64,000 nucleotides of DNA from an uncultured Clostridia bacterium (GTDB lineage Bacteria; Bacillota_I; Bacilli_A; RF39; UBA660). Below, piece by piece: positions 1-9,753 of the stretch. The notes below the pieces were generated by a model. The model was given only the letters and a program-made list of their open reading frames with translations, had not been told where the DNA came from and did not search any database. Location: contig CAMBUO010000004.1 of NCBI GenBank assembly GCA_945871105.1, positions 1 to 64,000 on the forward strand, read 5' to 3'. Within the stretch, counting starts at the first letter, position 1, and every line of letters starts with the position of its first letter. The position numbers were made by a program, and so were the translations under genes.

Positions 1-58
<58 letters not shown>

Positions 59-111
59 TTTATCATTTCAAATTTAATCAGTTTTATTTCCTAGCTTAAA
101 ATTGACGTTTT

Positions 112-130
112 GCTCAGTTTTCAAAGATCA
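112..130 (-). promoter_or_regulatory. boxA-like antitermination motif in the rRNA leader
   Basis: Minus strand GATCTTTGAAAACTGAGCAAA resembles the Firmicutes rRNA leader boxA (TCTTTGAAAACT). Confidence 0.55.
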
Positions 131-157
131 TTATCTCAGCACTCAAAGTGCATAAGT

Positions 158-398
158 AATATACCAAATTATCAATTCAAAGTCAACACTTTTTTTAAAT
201 TTTTTTTAACTTTTTTTTGATAATTTATATTGTCGCTTTTTCAAACAAGCAACGTTTTTAATAATATCACAAAGAATTTATTAAGTCAACACTTTTTTTA
301 ATTTTTTTTAACTTTTTTCTTTAGATATTTTTTTAAACTTTTTTGCTCTTCTTTGAAGCAACGTTTTCTAATATAACAAATAGCTAAGTATTTGTCAA
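158..398 (-). promoter_or_regulatory. Three tandem sigmaA-type rRNA promoters
   Basis: Minus strand: TTGACT-N17-TATATT (186..158), TTGACT-N17-TATTAT (289..261), TTGACA-N17-TATATT (398..370), each preceded by A-tracts. Confidence 0.85.
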
Positions 399-664
399 CA
401 ACTTTTTGCAAATTTTTTGATTTATTTTTTTATCAAATTAAATTCACTTCTCGGTTGCTTAATAAATATATCAAATTGTATCATAAAGTACAATCTAATT
501 GACACTTTTTTACAAAATATAATTATTTTTTTATTTATCAACAATTAAATTGTAGTTTAATCTCTATAATTTAATTCATACTTATTAGTAATTTATAAAA
601 ATAATAGTTAATTTTCATACTATATAAACAAGTATATTTTTTCATATTGTCTACATTATATAAC

Positions 665-806
665 TTGAGTTTCGGTATTTTTTTAAGCTAGAGTTTTAGT
701 CTAAGCAATAAATATCAATAAAAATCAGTAAAATTATATTGTTTAGTATAAATATAGATTTTAGATTGACATTTCAGCAAATCTATAAAATTGTACCGAA
801 ACTCAA
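665..806. repeat. 142-bp element bounded by perfect 13-bp inverted repeats (MITE/IS remnant or structured RNA)
   Basis: TTGAGTTTCGGTA (665-677) and TACCGAAACTCAA (794-806); internal hairpin TATAGATTT...AAATCTATA. Confidence 0.7.
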
Positions 807-964
807 ATATATAAGCGATATACAAAATACAACTTTCTAATAAATATTTCAAACCAACTAAATTAATGAGAAATTATTACAATATTATTATATTAAATAT
901 ATCAATAATTATTTTAACAAAATCATTTTAACTTCATGATACTTATTATCATATGTTAATATTA

Positions 965-994
965 AAAAAAATTACCAACTAATTGGCAATTTCC
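965..994 (-). terminator. Intrinsic terminator of the DUF402 gene, overlapping its stop codon
   Basis: Minus strand AAATTGCCAATTAGTTGGTAATTTTTTTT. Confidence 0.7.
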
Positions 995-1548
995 TTTTTA
1001 ACTTTATTATATATATTATAATAGTATTCTATTGTTTCTTTATCAAAAGGAATTTTTTTCTCTCTTACTAAATTAATTAATTCCGTAAGTTGATCTTTTA
1101 AAATATCATCTATTTCTTTTGGATAATTCATTTTTGCCTTATGATATTTATATTCACCTCGATCTAATACTTTAAAAGCTCCATCTGGAAATACTCTTAA
1201 GTCTAAATCATAGTCAATATATTTAATAGCTCCATCTTCAATAATAAAAGGTGATGCCATATTGCAGTAATAGTATATTCCATCTGCTTTTAATTGACCT
1301 ATAACATTATACCAACTATTTTTATAAAAAAACAAGATAGACGGTTCTTTAGTTCTCCAACTTCTTCCATCAGATTCTAAAACTTTTGTCTTATCATTAC
1401 CGAATACTAAATATTCACCGCAGTCATCTAATAAAATTGCTTCATCCCATGCTCGGTGAATATTACCATCATGTTTATAACTATGTATAACAAGCCGATC
1501 GTACTTTTTGTATTCGCGCATAACACATCTCCAAGAAATATTATACAC
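979..1548 (-). CDS. DUF402 family protein, likely nucleoside tri/diphosphatase (Ntdp-like)
   Basis: DUF402-type sequence (KYDRLVIHSYKHDGNIHRAWDEA, DYDLDLRVFPDG). Confidence 0.8.
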   Translation of the reverse strand: MYNISWRCVMREYKKYDRLVIHSYKHDGNIHRAWDEAILLDDCGEYLVFGNDKTKVLESDGRSWRTKEPSILFFYKNSWYNVIGQLKADGIYYYCNMASPFIIEDGAIKYIDYDLDLRVFPDGAFKVLDRGEYKYHKAKMNYPKEIDDILKDQLTELINLVREKKIPFDKETIEYYYNIYNKVKKEIAN

Positions 1549-1598
1549 TACTTTTTTTTAGAAAACAAGAAAATCGTTGAATTAATCTAAAGGTAAAA

Positions 1599-1633
1599 GA
1601 AAAATTAGCTTCACAAGGAAACTAATTTTTTTC
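1599..1633 (-). terminator. Intrinsic terminator after the SASP gene
   Basis: Minus strand AAAAATTAGTTTCCTTGTGAAGCTAATTTTT. Confidence 0.7.
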
Positions 1634-1647
1634 ATCTATGGTTTAAA

Positions 1648-1872
1648 TTAATAGTTTTGGTTATTATTGTAACTTCCACTAATATGGTTTAATCCATTTT
1701 GTACTAATCTTTTAGTGATTTCTCCACCTACAGATCCATTAGCACGAGATGTAGTATCTGGTCCTAAGTTAACACCAAATTCGCTAGCTATTTCATATTT
1801 CATTTTATCGATAGCTTGTTTAGCACCTGGAACTCTCATTTTTAAAGAGTCTTTATTTGAACTTGTGTTCAT
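1648..1872 (-). CDS. Alpha/beta-type small acid-soluble spore protein
   Basis: [46 protein letters not shown] with the GPR-site-like EIASEFGV motif; next to thiI as in Bacillus sspA. Confidence 0.95.
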   Translation of the reverse strand: MNTSSNKDSLKMRVPGAKQAIDKMKYEIASEFGVNLGPDTTSRANGSVGGEITKRLVQNGLNHISGSYNNNQNY

Positions 1873-1989
1873 TATTTCACCTCCACACTAATAGATTGTG
1901 AAATATTTCTATTTTTATACAATTTATAGGTTGGTAATTTTTACCTAATTTTTAAAAGAATAATCTAATATCAACTTTTATAAATAATA

Positions 1990-3189
1990 TTATAGTAAAT
2001 CTGAATATTTATCTTTATCCATATCTTCATTTATTTTAATAATATTTAAATTTTGCATAATTTCATCAATTAAAGCTTCATAATCAAACCTACTTTCCAT
2101 TTTAATACATTCACTTAAAACAGGATTAATAACTGGATGACGAGGTACAAAAACAGTACAACAATCTTCATAAGGTAAAATACTAATATCATATGTATCT
2201 ATTTTTTTACTAAGCTCAATTATTTCCAATTTATCAAAACAAGCAACAGGTCGAATTACCGGAATATTAGTTACACTATTAATAACATTCATACTCGTTA
2301 AAGTTTGACTAGCTACTTGACCAATTGATTCTCCATTTATAATAACTAATCCTTTAAAACGTAAGGCAAGTTTTTCCATAATACGATACATCATTCTGCG
2401 CATAATAGTAATAGAGTAATTCCCATCAACGTTTTGATAAATTGTTTCTTGTAATTTAGTAAATGGAACAATAATTAAACGCATTTCACCGCCATAAATA
2501 CTAAGTTTTTTACTTAATTCTATTACTTTATTACGAGCTTCTAAAGATGTATGTGGAATTGCTTCAAAATAAACTAAATCTAATTTAATACCTCTTTTTA
2601 AAGCCAAATAACCTGCTACCGGTGAATCAATACCACCAGATAACATCAATAAACCACGTCCCAAAGTTCCAACTGGATATCCACCAATTCCTTTATATTC
2701 ATTTAAATAAACATATGAATATTTTTCTCTAATCTCAACATGAACTACTATATTAGGATTATGCACATCAACTTTTAAATTAGAAAAATTTTTTAAAATG
2801 AAAGAACCAAAAAAATGATTACATTCCATTGAATCCATAGAAAACTTTTTATAACTTCTTTTTGTTTCTACTTTAAAAGTATAATTATTATTATCTATAT
2901 TAGAACTTAATACTTCTTTAATAGTATCTAAAATATTATCTTTCTCTGTTTCTACTTTATAAGCTATCTCATAAGCATGTATACCAAATATTTCACCTAT
3001 TCTCTTTAAAACTAAATTTTCATTAATACTATCATATTCAATATACATACGAGATATATCTTTACTAATAACTACATCTAAATCTTTTAATTTTTTTAAA
3101 ATATTATTATATAAAGTATTAATAAAAAATTTTCTATTACTCTTTTTAGTTGTTAATTCTCCATATTTTATTAAAATAACTTTATTCAC
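1990..3189 (-). CDS. thiI: tRNA 4-thiouridine synthase ThiI
   Basis: THUMP plus PP-loop SGGIDSPVAGYLALKRG; PYEDCCTVFVPRHP. Confidence 0.95.
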   Translation of the reverse strand: MNKVILIKYGELTTKKSNRKFFINTLYNNILKKLKDLDVVISKDISRMYIEYDSINENLVLKRIGEIFGIHAYEIAYKVETEKDNILDTIKEVLSSNIDNNNYTFKVETKRSYKKFSMDSMECNHFFGSFILKNFSNLKVDVHNPNIVVHVEIREKYSYVYLNEYKGIGGYPVGTLGRGLLMLSGGIDSPVAGYLALKRGIKLDLVYFEAIPHTSLEARNKVIELSKKLSIYGGEMRLIIVPFTKLQETIYQNVDGNYSITIMRRMMYRIMEKLALRFKGLVIINGESIGQVASQTLTSMNVINSVTNIPVIRPVACFDKLEIIELSKKIDTYDISILPYEDCCTVFVPRHPVINPVLSECIKMESRFDYEALIDEIMQNLNIIKINEDMDKDKYSDLL

Positions 3190-3194
3190 TTATA

Positions 3195-4328
3195 TTATTC
3201 CCCTTTCTGAAAACTTAATTCTTTAATCTTTTCTTGTAAAACTTTTAGAAAATATTTTATTTCTTCTTCCGTTGTTAAATAAGATATACTAATTCTTAAA
3301 CTACTTTTAGCTAAATCTTTATTTTTAGTTAAAGCCAAGACACTTTCTGATAAACTATTATCTTCACTACAAGCAGTTTTAGTTGATATATAAATATCTT
3401 TTTCGGATAAAGCATGTAACATAGTTTCTGGTTTTATTCCTTGAATACTAAAATTTATTATTTGTGGAATACAATTTTCATTACTATTAACATGAATAAG
3501 ATCTATTTTTAATAATTCATTTATCAAGAAATCGTGTAATTTTACAATATGACTATATTTAGAATCAAAATCTGTATAAATTAATCTTAAAGCTTTAGCA
3601 AAACTTGCATATAATGCTAGCATTGGTGTTCCACTTCGATAAATGGTTTGACTTTTACCACCATGAATAATTGGAACTAATTCAATGCCTCTTTTTTTAA
3701 CTAAACAACCTATGCCTTTCAAACCATATATTTTATGCCCTGAAAAAGAATATAAATCAATATTCGTTAAATCTACTTTAATTTTACCAACAGCTTGGGT
3801 TCCATCAACATGAAAAATAACTCTTGGATATTCTTTTAAAATTTCTCCTATTTGACTAACATCTTGCATAATACCAATTTCGGAATTTACTTGACAAATA
3901 CTAACTAAAACTGTTTCATTAGTTAATTTATTTTTTAAATCTTCTAAATCAATTTTACCATCAGGAAGTAAATTTAAATATTCTACCGTATAACCAAAAC
4001 TTTCTAAAAATTTAACTGTTTCTGAAACACTTGAATGTTCTAATTTAGTAGTTAAAATATGTTTACCACGATTTCTATATTTTAAAATTGTTCCAAGAAT
4101 TGCTAAATTATTAGCTTCACTAGCACCACTTGTTAATATTATTTCATCACTATTAACATTTAAGATATCAGCTATTTGTTTAACGGAAGCATTCATTAAA
4201 TCAGCTGATTTCATTCCTAATTCATGTAAAGAATTAGCATTACCAGGATAATCTAAAGAAACTTTATCAAAAGTTTTTAAAACTTCCGGATTAACAGGAG
4301 TAGTAGCACTATAATCTAAATAAACCAT
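3195..4328 (-). CDS. Cysteine desulfurase, NifS/IscS-like
   Basis: PLP fold: HVDGTQAVGKIKVDL, SFSGHKIYGLKGIG; STKTACSED active-site loop. Confidence 0.93.
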   Translation of the reverse strand: MVYLDYSATTPVNPEVLKTFDKVSLDYPGNANSLHELGMKSADLMNASVKQIADILNVNSDEIILTSGASEANNLAILGTILKYRNRGKHILTTKLEHSSVSETVKFLESFGYTVEYLNLLPDGKIDLEDLKNKLTNETVLVSICQVNSEIGIMQDVSQIGEILKEYPRVIFHVDGTQAVGKIKVDLTNIDLYSFSGHKIYGLKGIGCLVKKRGIELVPIIHGGKSQTIYRSGTPMLALYASFAKALRLIYTDFDSKYSHIVKLHDFLINELLKIDLIHVNSNENCIPQIINFSIQGIKPETMLHALSEKDIYISTKTACSEDNSLSESVLALTKNKDLAKSSLRISISYLTTEEEIKYFLKVLQEKIKELSFQKGE

Positions 4329-4392
4329 ACAACACCTCTTTTTTACTTGTAAATAATATCAAATTAATTTAAATTAATCAAGTGTTTTTAAA

Positions 4393-4421
4393 AAGATAAC
4401 AACCTCACGGTTGTTATCCTA
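4393..4421 (-). terminator. Intrinsic terminator after ezrA
   Basis: Minus strand GGATAACAACCGTGAGGTTGTTATCTTTTT. Confidence 0.8.
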
Positions 4422-6147
4422 ATTCTTTAGTAAATTTATTTTTAAATCCTGGTTCTTCTTTATCTAATAAATCTAAAACTAATTTAACTGATCCTTCATA
4501 GTTACCTTTATAAAACATAATTTCCGCTTTATTTAAACATTTCATAACCTCACTTGATGTACTTCGATAACGATTAGCATAAACAATTAAATTTTCTGAC
4601 ATATAAGCATTTTTAATAATACTTTTAGTGGTATTATAAAGTTTAAAGACTAAGTCTCTAGCTGTATCAACTCTTGTATTTAAAGTTTTTATAACAATTG
4701 GTTTTTTAGCTAATTCTTTAATAATTTCTAAAATAGCTTCATTGGCTTCACTTAACTCTACAAAATAATTATTAGCCACAACTGGTATTTTAACACTTTG
4801 AATTTGTCTTTTACAAGTTTTTAATAACTCTTGTACTTCTTCTAATTGATCTCTTGCTCTTTCTTCATCATCTTGCATACTACCAAGATTTTTTAAAGTT
4901 AAATCAAGATTATCTTCTAATAATTTTAAATTACTTGATAATTCATTTAAATAAACATTTATTTTGCCATAAGAAAACTCTTGTTTTTTAACTTTTCTAA
5001 TTAAAGATTTATATTCTTTTACTAAATCATTGTATTGTAAACTAATTGTTTCTAAATCTTTTAAATCTTCATCATTCAATCCATACATGACTTTTATATC
5101 ATCTAATTGTTTATAAATATCTCTTAAAGTTTCTTTTAATTTTCTTAATCTTTCATCAAATGAAAAAGAAGCATTATCAAAATCTTTTTTATAAATTTTT
5201 TCTTTATCAATATCTTTAAATAAAGAATCTAAAAATTCTAAAATAGTTTTTAATTCAATTAGACTATTATCAATATTTAAAACTTTTGATTTATCAATAA
5301 CATCATTTTCAATTTTTTCTATTTCAGAAAAGTTATAATCTAAATTCATGAAGTTTAAAGTAAATCCTTCTTCTAGCATACTATTTCTTAATACTTCAAG
5401 TTCTTTTAACCTTGATGGTATTAAATCATTTAATAATACTAAAATATCAGGTAATTCTAAAACAACTGCTCCAATATGTTCTATCATGTTATCTAAAGAT
5501 CTAACTACTAATACTACTTCATTATAGAGATTTTCATTTATAACTATTTCAAAATCCTGAAATCTCTTTTCGATATTTTCAAATTGCATATCAATAGTAT
5601 CAACCAAAGTACCATATAAATCTTTATTGTTTTCATATTCTCGATTAATAATACGATATTTGTTTTTTAATTTAACAACCATACCACGATATTTATCTTC
5701 ATAAGAAGTTAATTCTTTTAATTCCTCTATAATATGATTAATTAAATAACGATTTTTATAAAGTTCTAATTCAATTAAAGAATATTTATAATAAAATTCT
5801 TTACTATTTTCATTTATTAAGAAATCTAATTCCACAATCATATCTTCTATTTTCTTAAAAGAATCATTTTTCAAATTTTCATAAATATTACGATAATTAT
5901 TAATTTTCTCTTCTAATTGTTCTCCCTTAGTTAAACTAGCAACTTTTTCAATTTCATTTAATAAAGGTAAAGATAAAATATCATTTTTCATAATATCTAA
6001 ATTATTAATTTTTCTTTTCATTTCTTTTTTCTTACTCTTCTTTATTAAAATAATTGTAACAATCAAAATAACTAATAAAACAATCAGTCCGGTAATAAAA
6101 ATTATTTTTTTAGGACTATCCATATAACTCCTCCAATTGCCTAACAC
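4414..6147 (-). CDS. ezrA: Septation ring formation regulator EzrA
   Basis: N-terminal TM followed by long coiled coil; synteny with cysteine desulfurase and thiI. Confidence 0.85.
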   Translation of the reverse strand: MLGNWRSYMDSPKKIIFITGLIVLLVILIVTIILIKKSKKKEMKRKINNLDIMKNDILSLPLLNEIEKVASLTKGEQLEEKINNYRNIYENLKNDSFKKIEDMIVELDFLINENSKEFYYKYSLIELELYKNRYLINHIIEELKELTSYEDKYRGMVVKLKNKYRIINREYENNKDLYGTLVDTIDMQFENIEKRFQDFEIVINENLYNEVVLVVRSLDNMIEHIGAVVLELPDILVLLNDLIPSRLKELEVLRNSMLEEGFTLNFMNLDYNFSEIEKIENDVIDKSKVLNIDNSLIELKTILEFLDSLFKDIDKEKIYKKDFDNASFSFDERLRKLKETLRDIYKQLDDIKVMYGLNDEDLKDLETISLQYNDLVKEYKSLIRKVKKQEFSYGKINVYLNELSSNLKLLEDNLDLTLKNLGSMQDDEERARDQLEEVQELLKTCKRQIQSVKIPVVANNYFVELSEANEAILEIIKELAKKPIVIKTLNTRVDTARDLVFKLYNTTKSIIKNAYMSENLIVYANRYRSTSSEVMKCLNKAEIMFYKGNYEGSVKLVLDLLDKEEPGFKNKFTKELG

Positions 6148-6316
6148 CCCATCATGATAATATCATACCATAAACTAATTTTTTTTTGTAGTATTTATCG
6201 AAATTTTTATTTTATTTTTCAAAAAACGACATTATTCAAAAATAAGAAAGCATATAATAAAATAAAAATTTAATAAAAGCATAATTTTATTTAAACTCTA
6301 TGCATAAAATTATAAA

Positions 6317-6814
6317 ATGATTAGAAAGGAAGATTATATGAATAATTATACTATGAAATACTATGATTTTATTAATCTTTATAATTCATTATTATTATAT
6401 TTAACTAAAAAAGGTTCTTTTTATCAAATATGTTTTTATTATTTAGATAATAAATTTAATTTAGAAATAATTGATAAAAAAAATAATACGATTCTTTTTA
6501 AAGATAATTTTAATACAAATATATATGAGTATGAATATTTATCAACCATGATTGGATATGAATTTATTAATAATCATGATATCTATTTACCATTTTTTGA
6601 ACCAATTCAAAAAGAAGATCTTAAATATTATTATGGTATAAATAATAATATACCACTTGATTATGATAAAGCTCGGGTACATATAATTAGGAATAGTAAA
6701 TTTGAGTTAAAACTTTATTATTTTCATGGACTAACTAATATCAGTTATGAAATGCAAGATAAAGCTTTGGATAAATTAAATAATTACAATAATAAAATAT
6801 ATAGACTAGAATAA
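6317..6814 (+). CDS. Hypothetical protein
   Basis: 165-aa ORF with upstream AGAAAGGA; no family recognised. Confidence 0.6.
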   Translation: MIRKEDYMNNYTMKYYDFINLYNSLLLYLTKKGSFYQICFYYLDNKFNLEIIDKKNNTILFKDNFNTNIYEYEYLSTMIGYEFINNHDIYLPFFEPIQKEDLKYYYGINNNIPLDYDKARVHIIRNSKFELKLYYFHGLTNISYEMQDKALDKLNNYNNKIYRLE

Positions 6815-6824
6815 TCTATATATT

Positions 6825-7673
6825 TTATTTATATTTAACTAATATTTTACGATAGTCTGTATTTACTACATCATAAAATTTATAATCTGGAAATTCTTTT
6901 TTTAAAATAGCATTTACTCCAAGATTAAGAATATTCTTTCGAAAAGCAATGAAATATGAAGGTCCACATCCTGATAAAGAATGTTCTAAACCTGAATACC
7001 TAGATAAAACTTTTCTTATATTTTTTACTTCTTCTGGAACAACTGGTAAAAAATCATTTGATAATATATTTTCTAAAATATATTTATTAGCTAATCTATT
7101 TTGATTTAACTTATTAATCATTTCTTTTGAATTTAAACTAATATTTGGTTTAATAATTAAATAACGAGTGTAAGGATTTTTTAAATATTTATTTACTTGT
7201 TCCCCATAACCAGTTACTAAAGCACATCCCATTTTAATAAAATAAGGAACACCAGCACTTATTTGAAAACCTAAAGTCATTAATTCTTTAATTGTTAAAT
7301 TAGTTTGATAGTATCTATCTAAACCTATCAAAATACCTGCAACATCTGTATCTTCTCCACCAAGTCCTGCCATATTAGGAATTTTTTTATCAATTGTTAT
7401 TTCTAAACAATTAATCTTAACCCCCGTATAATCAAAAAATAATTTAGCTGTTTTATAACAATTATTGGTATCATCATTTAAAATATCATTATTAATTTTT
7501 ATGATAATGCCATCTTTTTTCAACAAGTTTTCTTGAATATAAACTATATCATATAAATTAATTGACTGATTTATCATTTTAACTGTATGCATTTGTTTAT
7601 TTTGATCATAACCATTTATATTTAAAAATAAACTTAATTTAGCTGGACATTCTATTTTAACCTGTTTTAACAT
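6825..7673 (-). CDS. ispE: 4-diphosphocytidyl-2-C-methyl-D-erythritol kinase
   Basis: GHMP kinase: CPAKLSLFLNINGYD, PNMAGLGGEDTDVAGIL, SGCGPSYFIAF. Confidence 0.88.
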   Translation of the reverse strand: MLKQVKIECPAKLSLFLNINGYDQNKQMHTVKMINQSINLYDIVYIQENLLKKDGIIIKINNDILNDDTNNCYKTAKLFFDYTGVKINCLEITIDKKIPNMAGLGGEDTDVAGILIGLDRYYQTNLTIKELMTLGFQISAGVPYFIKMGCALVTGYGEQVNKYLKNPYTRYLIIKPNISLNSKEMINKLNQNRLANKYILENILSNDFLPVVPEEVKNIRKVLSRYSGLEHSLSGCGPSYFIAFRKNILNLGVNAILKKEFPDYKFYDVVNTDYRKILVKYK

Positions 7674-7740
7674 TTTTACCCCCTACTGAGATTAACTCAA
7701 AACATGCAAATTATACCACAATATTAAAAAAAAGCAAATT

Positions 7741-8400
7741 TTATATTTGCCAGTTAATTGGTCTTAAGTTATTTTTAATTAAAAAATCATTAGTTTTAGA
7801 AAATGGTTTAGAACCAAAGAACCCATTATAAGCTGATAAAGGTGATGGATGGGCTGATTCAATAACTAAATGTTTAGGATTAGTAATAAACTTCTTTTTA
7901 CTACGAGCATAATTACCCCAAAGAATAAAAACCACTGGTTCTTTTTTTTCATTAATCTTCTTTATAACTTCATCGGTGAAAATTTGCCAACCTAAATCTT
8001 TATGACTACCTGCTTTATCTTTTTCCACGGTTAAAACAGTATTTAGCAAAAGCACTCCTTGTTTAGCCCATGGTACTAAAGAACTACTATCCGAAATATT
8101 AAGACCTAAATCATCATGTAATTCTTTAAAAATATTATTTAAAGATGGGGGTCTTTTAATACCTTTTGGAACAGAGAAAGAAAGTCCTTCTGCTTCCCCT
8201 TCTCCATGATAAGGATCTTGACCAAGGATTACAACTTTTAAATCTTTATAACTTGTATAACGAAAAGCCCTAAAAACTTGTTTTTTACTTGGATAAATAG
8301 TTTTTTTACTATATTCTAATTGAACTGTTTTTAATAATTTATAAAAATAATCTTTTTTAAACTCATTTTCTAGGACTATATCCCAATCATTTCCTATCAT
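7741..8400 (-). CDS. ung: Uracil-DNA glycosylase
   Basis: VVILGQDPYHGEGEAEGLSFSV and ESAHPSPLSAYNGFFGSKPFSKTN. Confidence 0.97.
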   Translation of the reverse strand: MIGNDWDIVLENEFKKDYFYKLLKTVQLEYSKKTIYPSKKQVFRAFRYTSYKDLKVVILGQDPYHGEGEAEGLSFSVPKGIKRPPSLNNIFKELHDDLGLNISDSSSLVPWAKQGVLLLNTVLTVEKDKAGSHKDLGWQIFTDEVIKKINEKKEPVVFILWGNYARSKKKFITNPKHLVIESAHPSPLSAYNGFFGSKPFSKTNDFLIKNNLRPINWQI

Positions 8401-9718
8401 CTTGACACTTCCTTTTATAAAATTGATACTCTTCTATCATAACATGTTTTAAAGAAAAAATAGCATAAATATTAATAATAGCTAAAACTGCAGCCATAAT
8501 ATCAACTAAATTCCAAAGTAAAGTTGGACTTAAAAAACTACCTAAAACTAATAAAATACAAGTAAATATTTTTAAAATTAATAAATTTTTATCTGAAATG
8601 TTTTTAAAAATGAATTTTAAATTAGATTCTCCATAATAATATCCTGAAACAATTGTTGAAAAAGAAAAAGCAATAATACAAATATATAGAATAATATTTC
8701 CAAAATTACCTAAATGATAATTAAAAGCATTTAAAGTGATTTCTATTCCATTAACATCAGTATAATTTAAAGCATTATAATTAGATGTTAAAATAATAAA
8801 AGCTGTTCCTGTACAAACAATAAAGGTAACAAAATAAATGCCTAAAGTACTAATCATTCCTTGTTTAATAGGAATACTCTCAGAAGATGATCCAGAAGCA
8901 ATAGCAGCTGTTCCAAGACCTGCTTCGTTTGAAAATATTCCTCTTTGAATACCAATTAAAATAACAGAAAGCATTCCATAACCTAAAGCTTTAAAATTAA
9001 AAGCTTCTTTAAAAATATTTATTAATAAAGAAGGTAATAAATTAACATTTTTCAAAACAACAAATAAAGAAATACCTAAATAAATTAAACCCATAGCAGG
9101 AATAAAAATATTAGAAAACTTAGATATGCCTTTAATTCCTTTAAAAATAATTATAAAAGAAGCAATTCCTACTATTAAACCAATTAAAATACTAGGAACA
9201 TTAAAAAAATTAGTAAAAGATTTAGCTATAGTATTTGATTGAATAGTTAAAAAACCAAATATATAAGTTATAATAATTAAAATGGCATAGATAAATGATA
9301 ATTTTTTATTACCTAAACCTTTTTTAATATAATAAGCCGGTCCCCCTAAAAAATGTTTTCCACTTTTTTTGTGGAAAACTATAGCTAAAGTATTTTCAAC
9401 TAAAGAATTAGGAGCAACAATTAAGCAAGATAACCATATCCAAAAAATAGTTCCTACTCCACCCTTATAAATTGCTAAAGCAATACCTGCTAAAGAACCA
9501 ACACCAATACAAGCTCCTAAGGATACCATTAAAGAAGAAAGGGGCGAAATACCTTCTTCATTTTTATCATCTTTTTTTAAAGTAGAAAATAATTTTTTTA
9601 AATGTAAATGTACAAAATCTAATTTAAAAGCAAAATAAAGACCTGATCCAACTAACATAATAGTAGCAATACTCCATAAAATATTATTAACTATTTCCAT
9701 GAATCCTCCCAAAATCAT
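8387..9718 (-). CDS. Alanine/glycine:cation symporter family protein (AGCS); likely start at 9700
   Basis: SLGACIGVGSLAGIALAIYKGGVGTIFWIW; GIQRGIFSNEAGLGTAAIA. Confidence 0.92.
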   Translation of the reverse strand: MILGGFMEIVNNILWSIATIMLVGSGLYFAFKLDFVHLHLKKLFSTLKKDDKNEEGISPLSSLMVSLGACIGVGSLAGIALAIYKGGVGTIFWIWLSCLIVAPNSLVENTLAIVFHKKSGKHFLGGPAYYIKKGLGNKKLSFIYAILIIITYIFGFLTIQSNTIAKSFTNFFNVPSILIGLIVGIASFIIIFKGIKGISKFSNIFIPAMGLIYLGISLFVVLKNVNLLPSLLINIFKEAFNFKALGYGMLSVILIGIQRGIFSNEAGLGTAAIASGSSSESIPIKQGMISTLGIYFVTFIVCTGTAFIILTSNYNALNYTDVNGIEITLNAFNYHLGNFGNIILYICIIAFSFSTIVSGYYYGESNLKFIFKNISDKNLLILKIFTCILLVLGSFLSPTLLWNLVDIMAAVLAIINIYAIFSLKHVMIEEYQFYKRKCQDDRK

Positions 9719-9753
9719 TAAATTATACTAACCTAATTTTTGATTTATTCAAA

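Noticed and set aside
141-156. GCACTCAAAGTGC palindrome in the rRNA leader as a CIRCE-like operator
   Set aside because: Too short, with a 3-nt loop and no CIRCE spacing; probably a leader hairpin.
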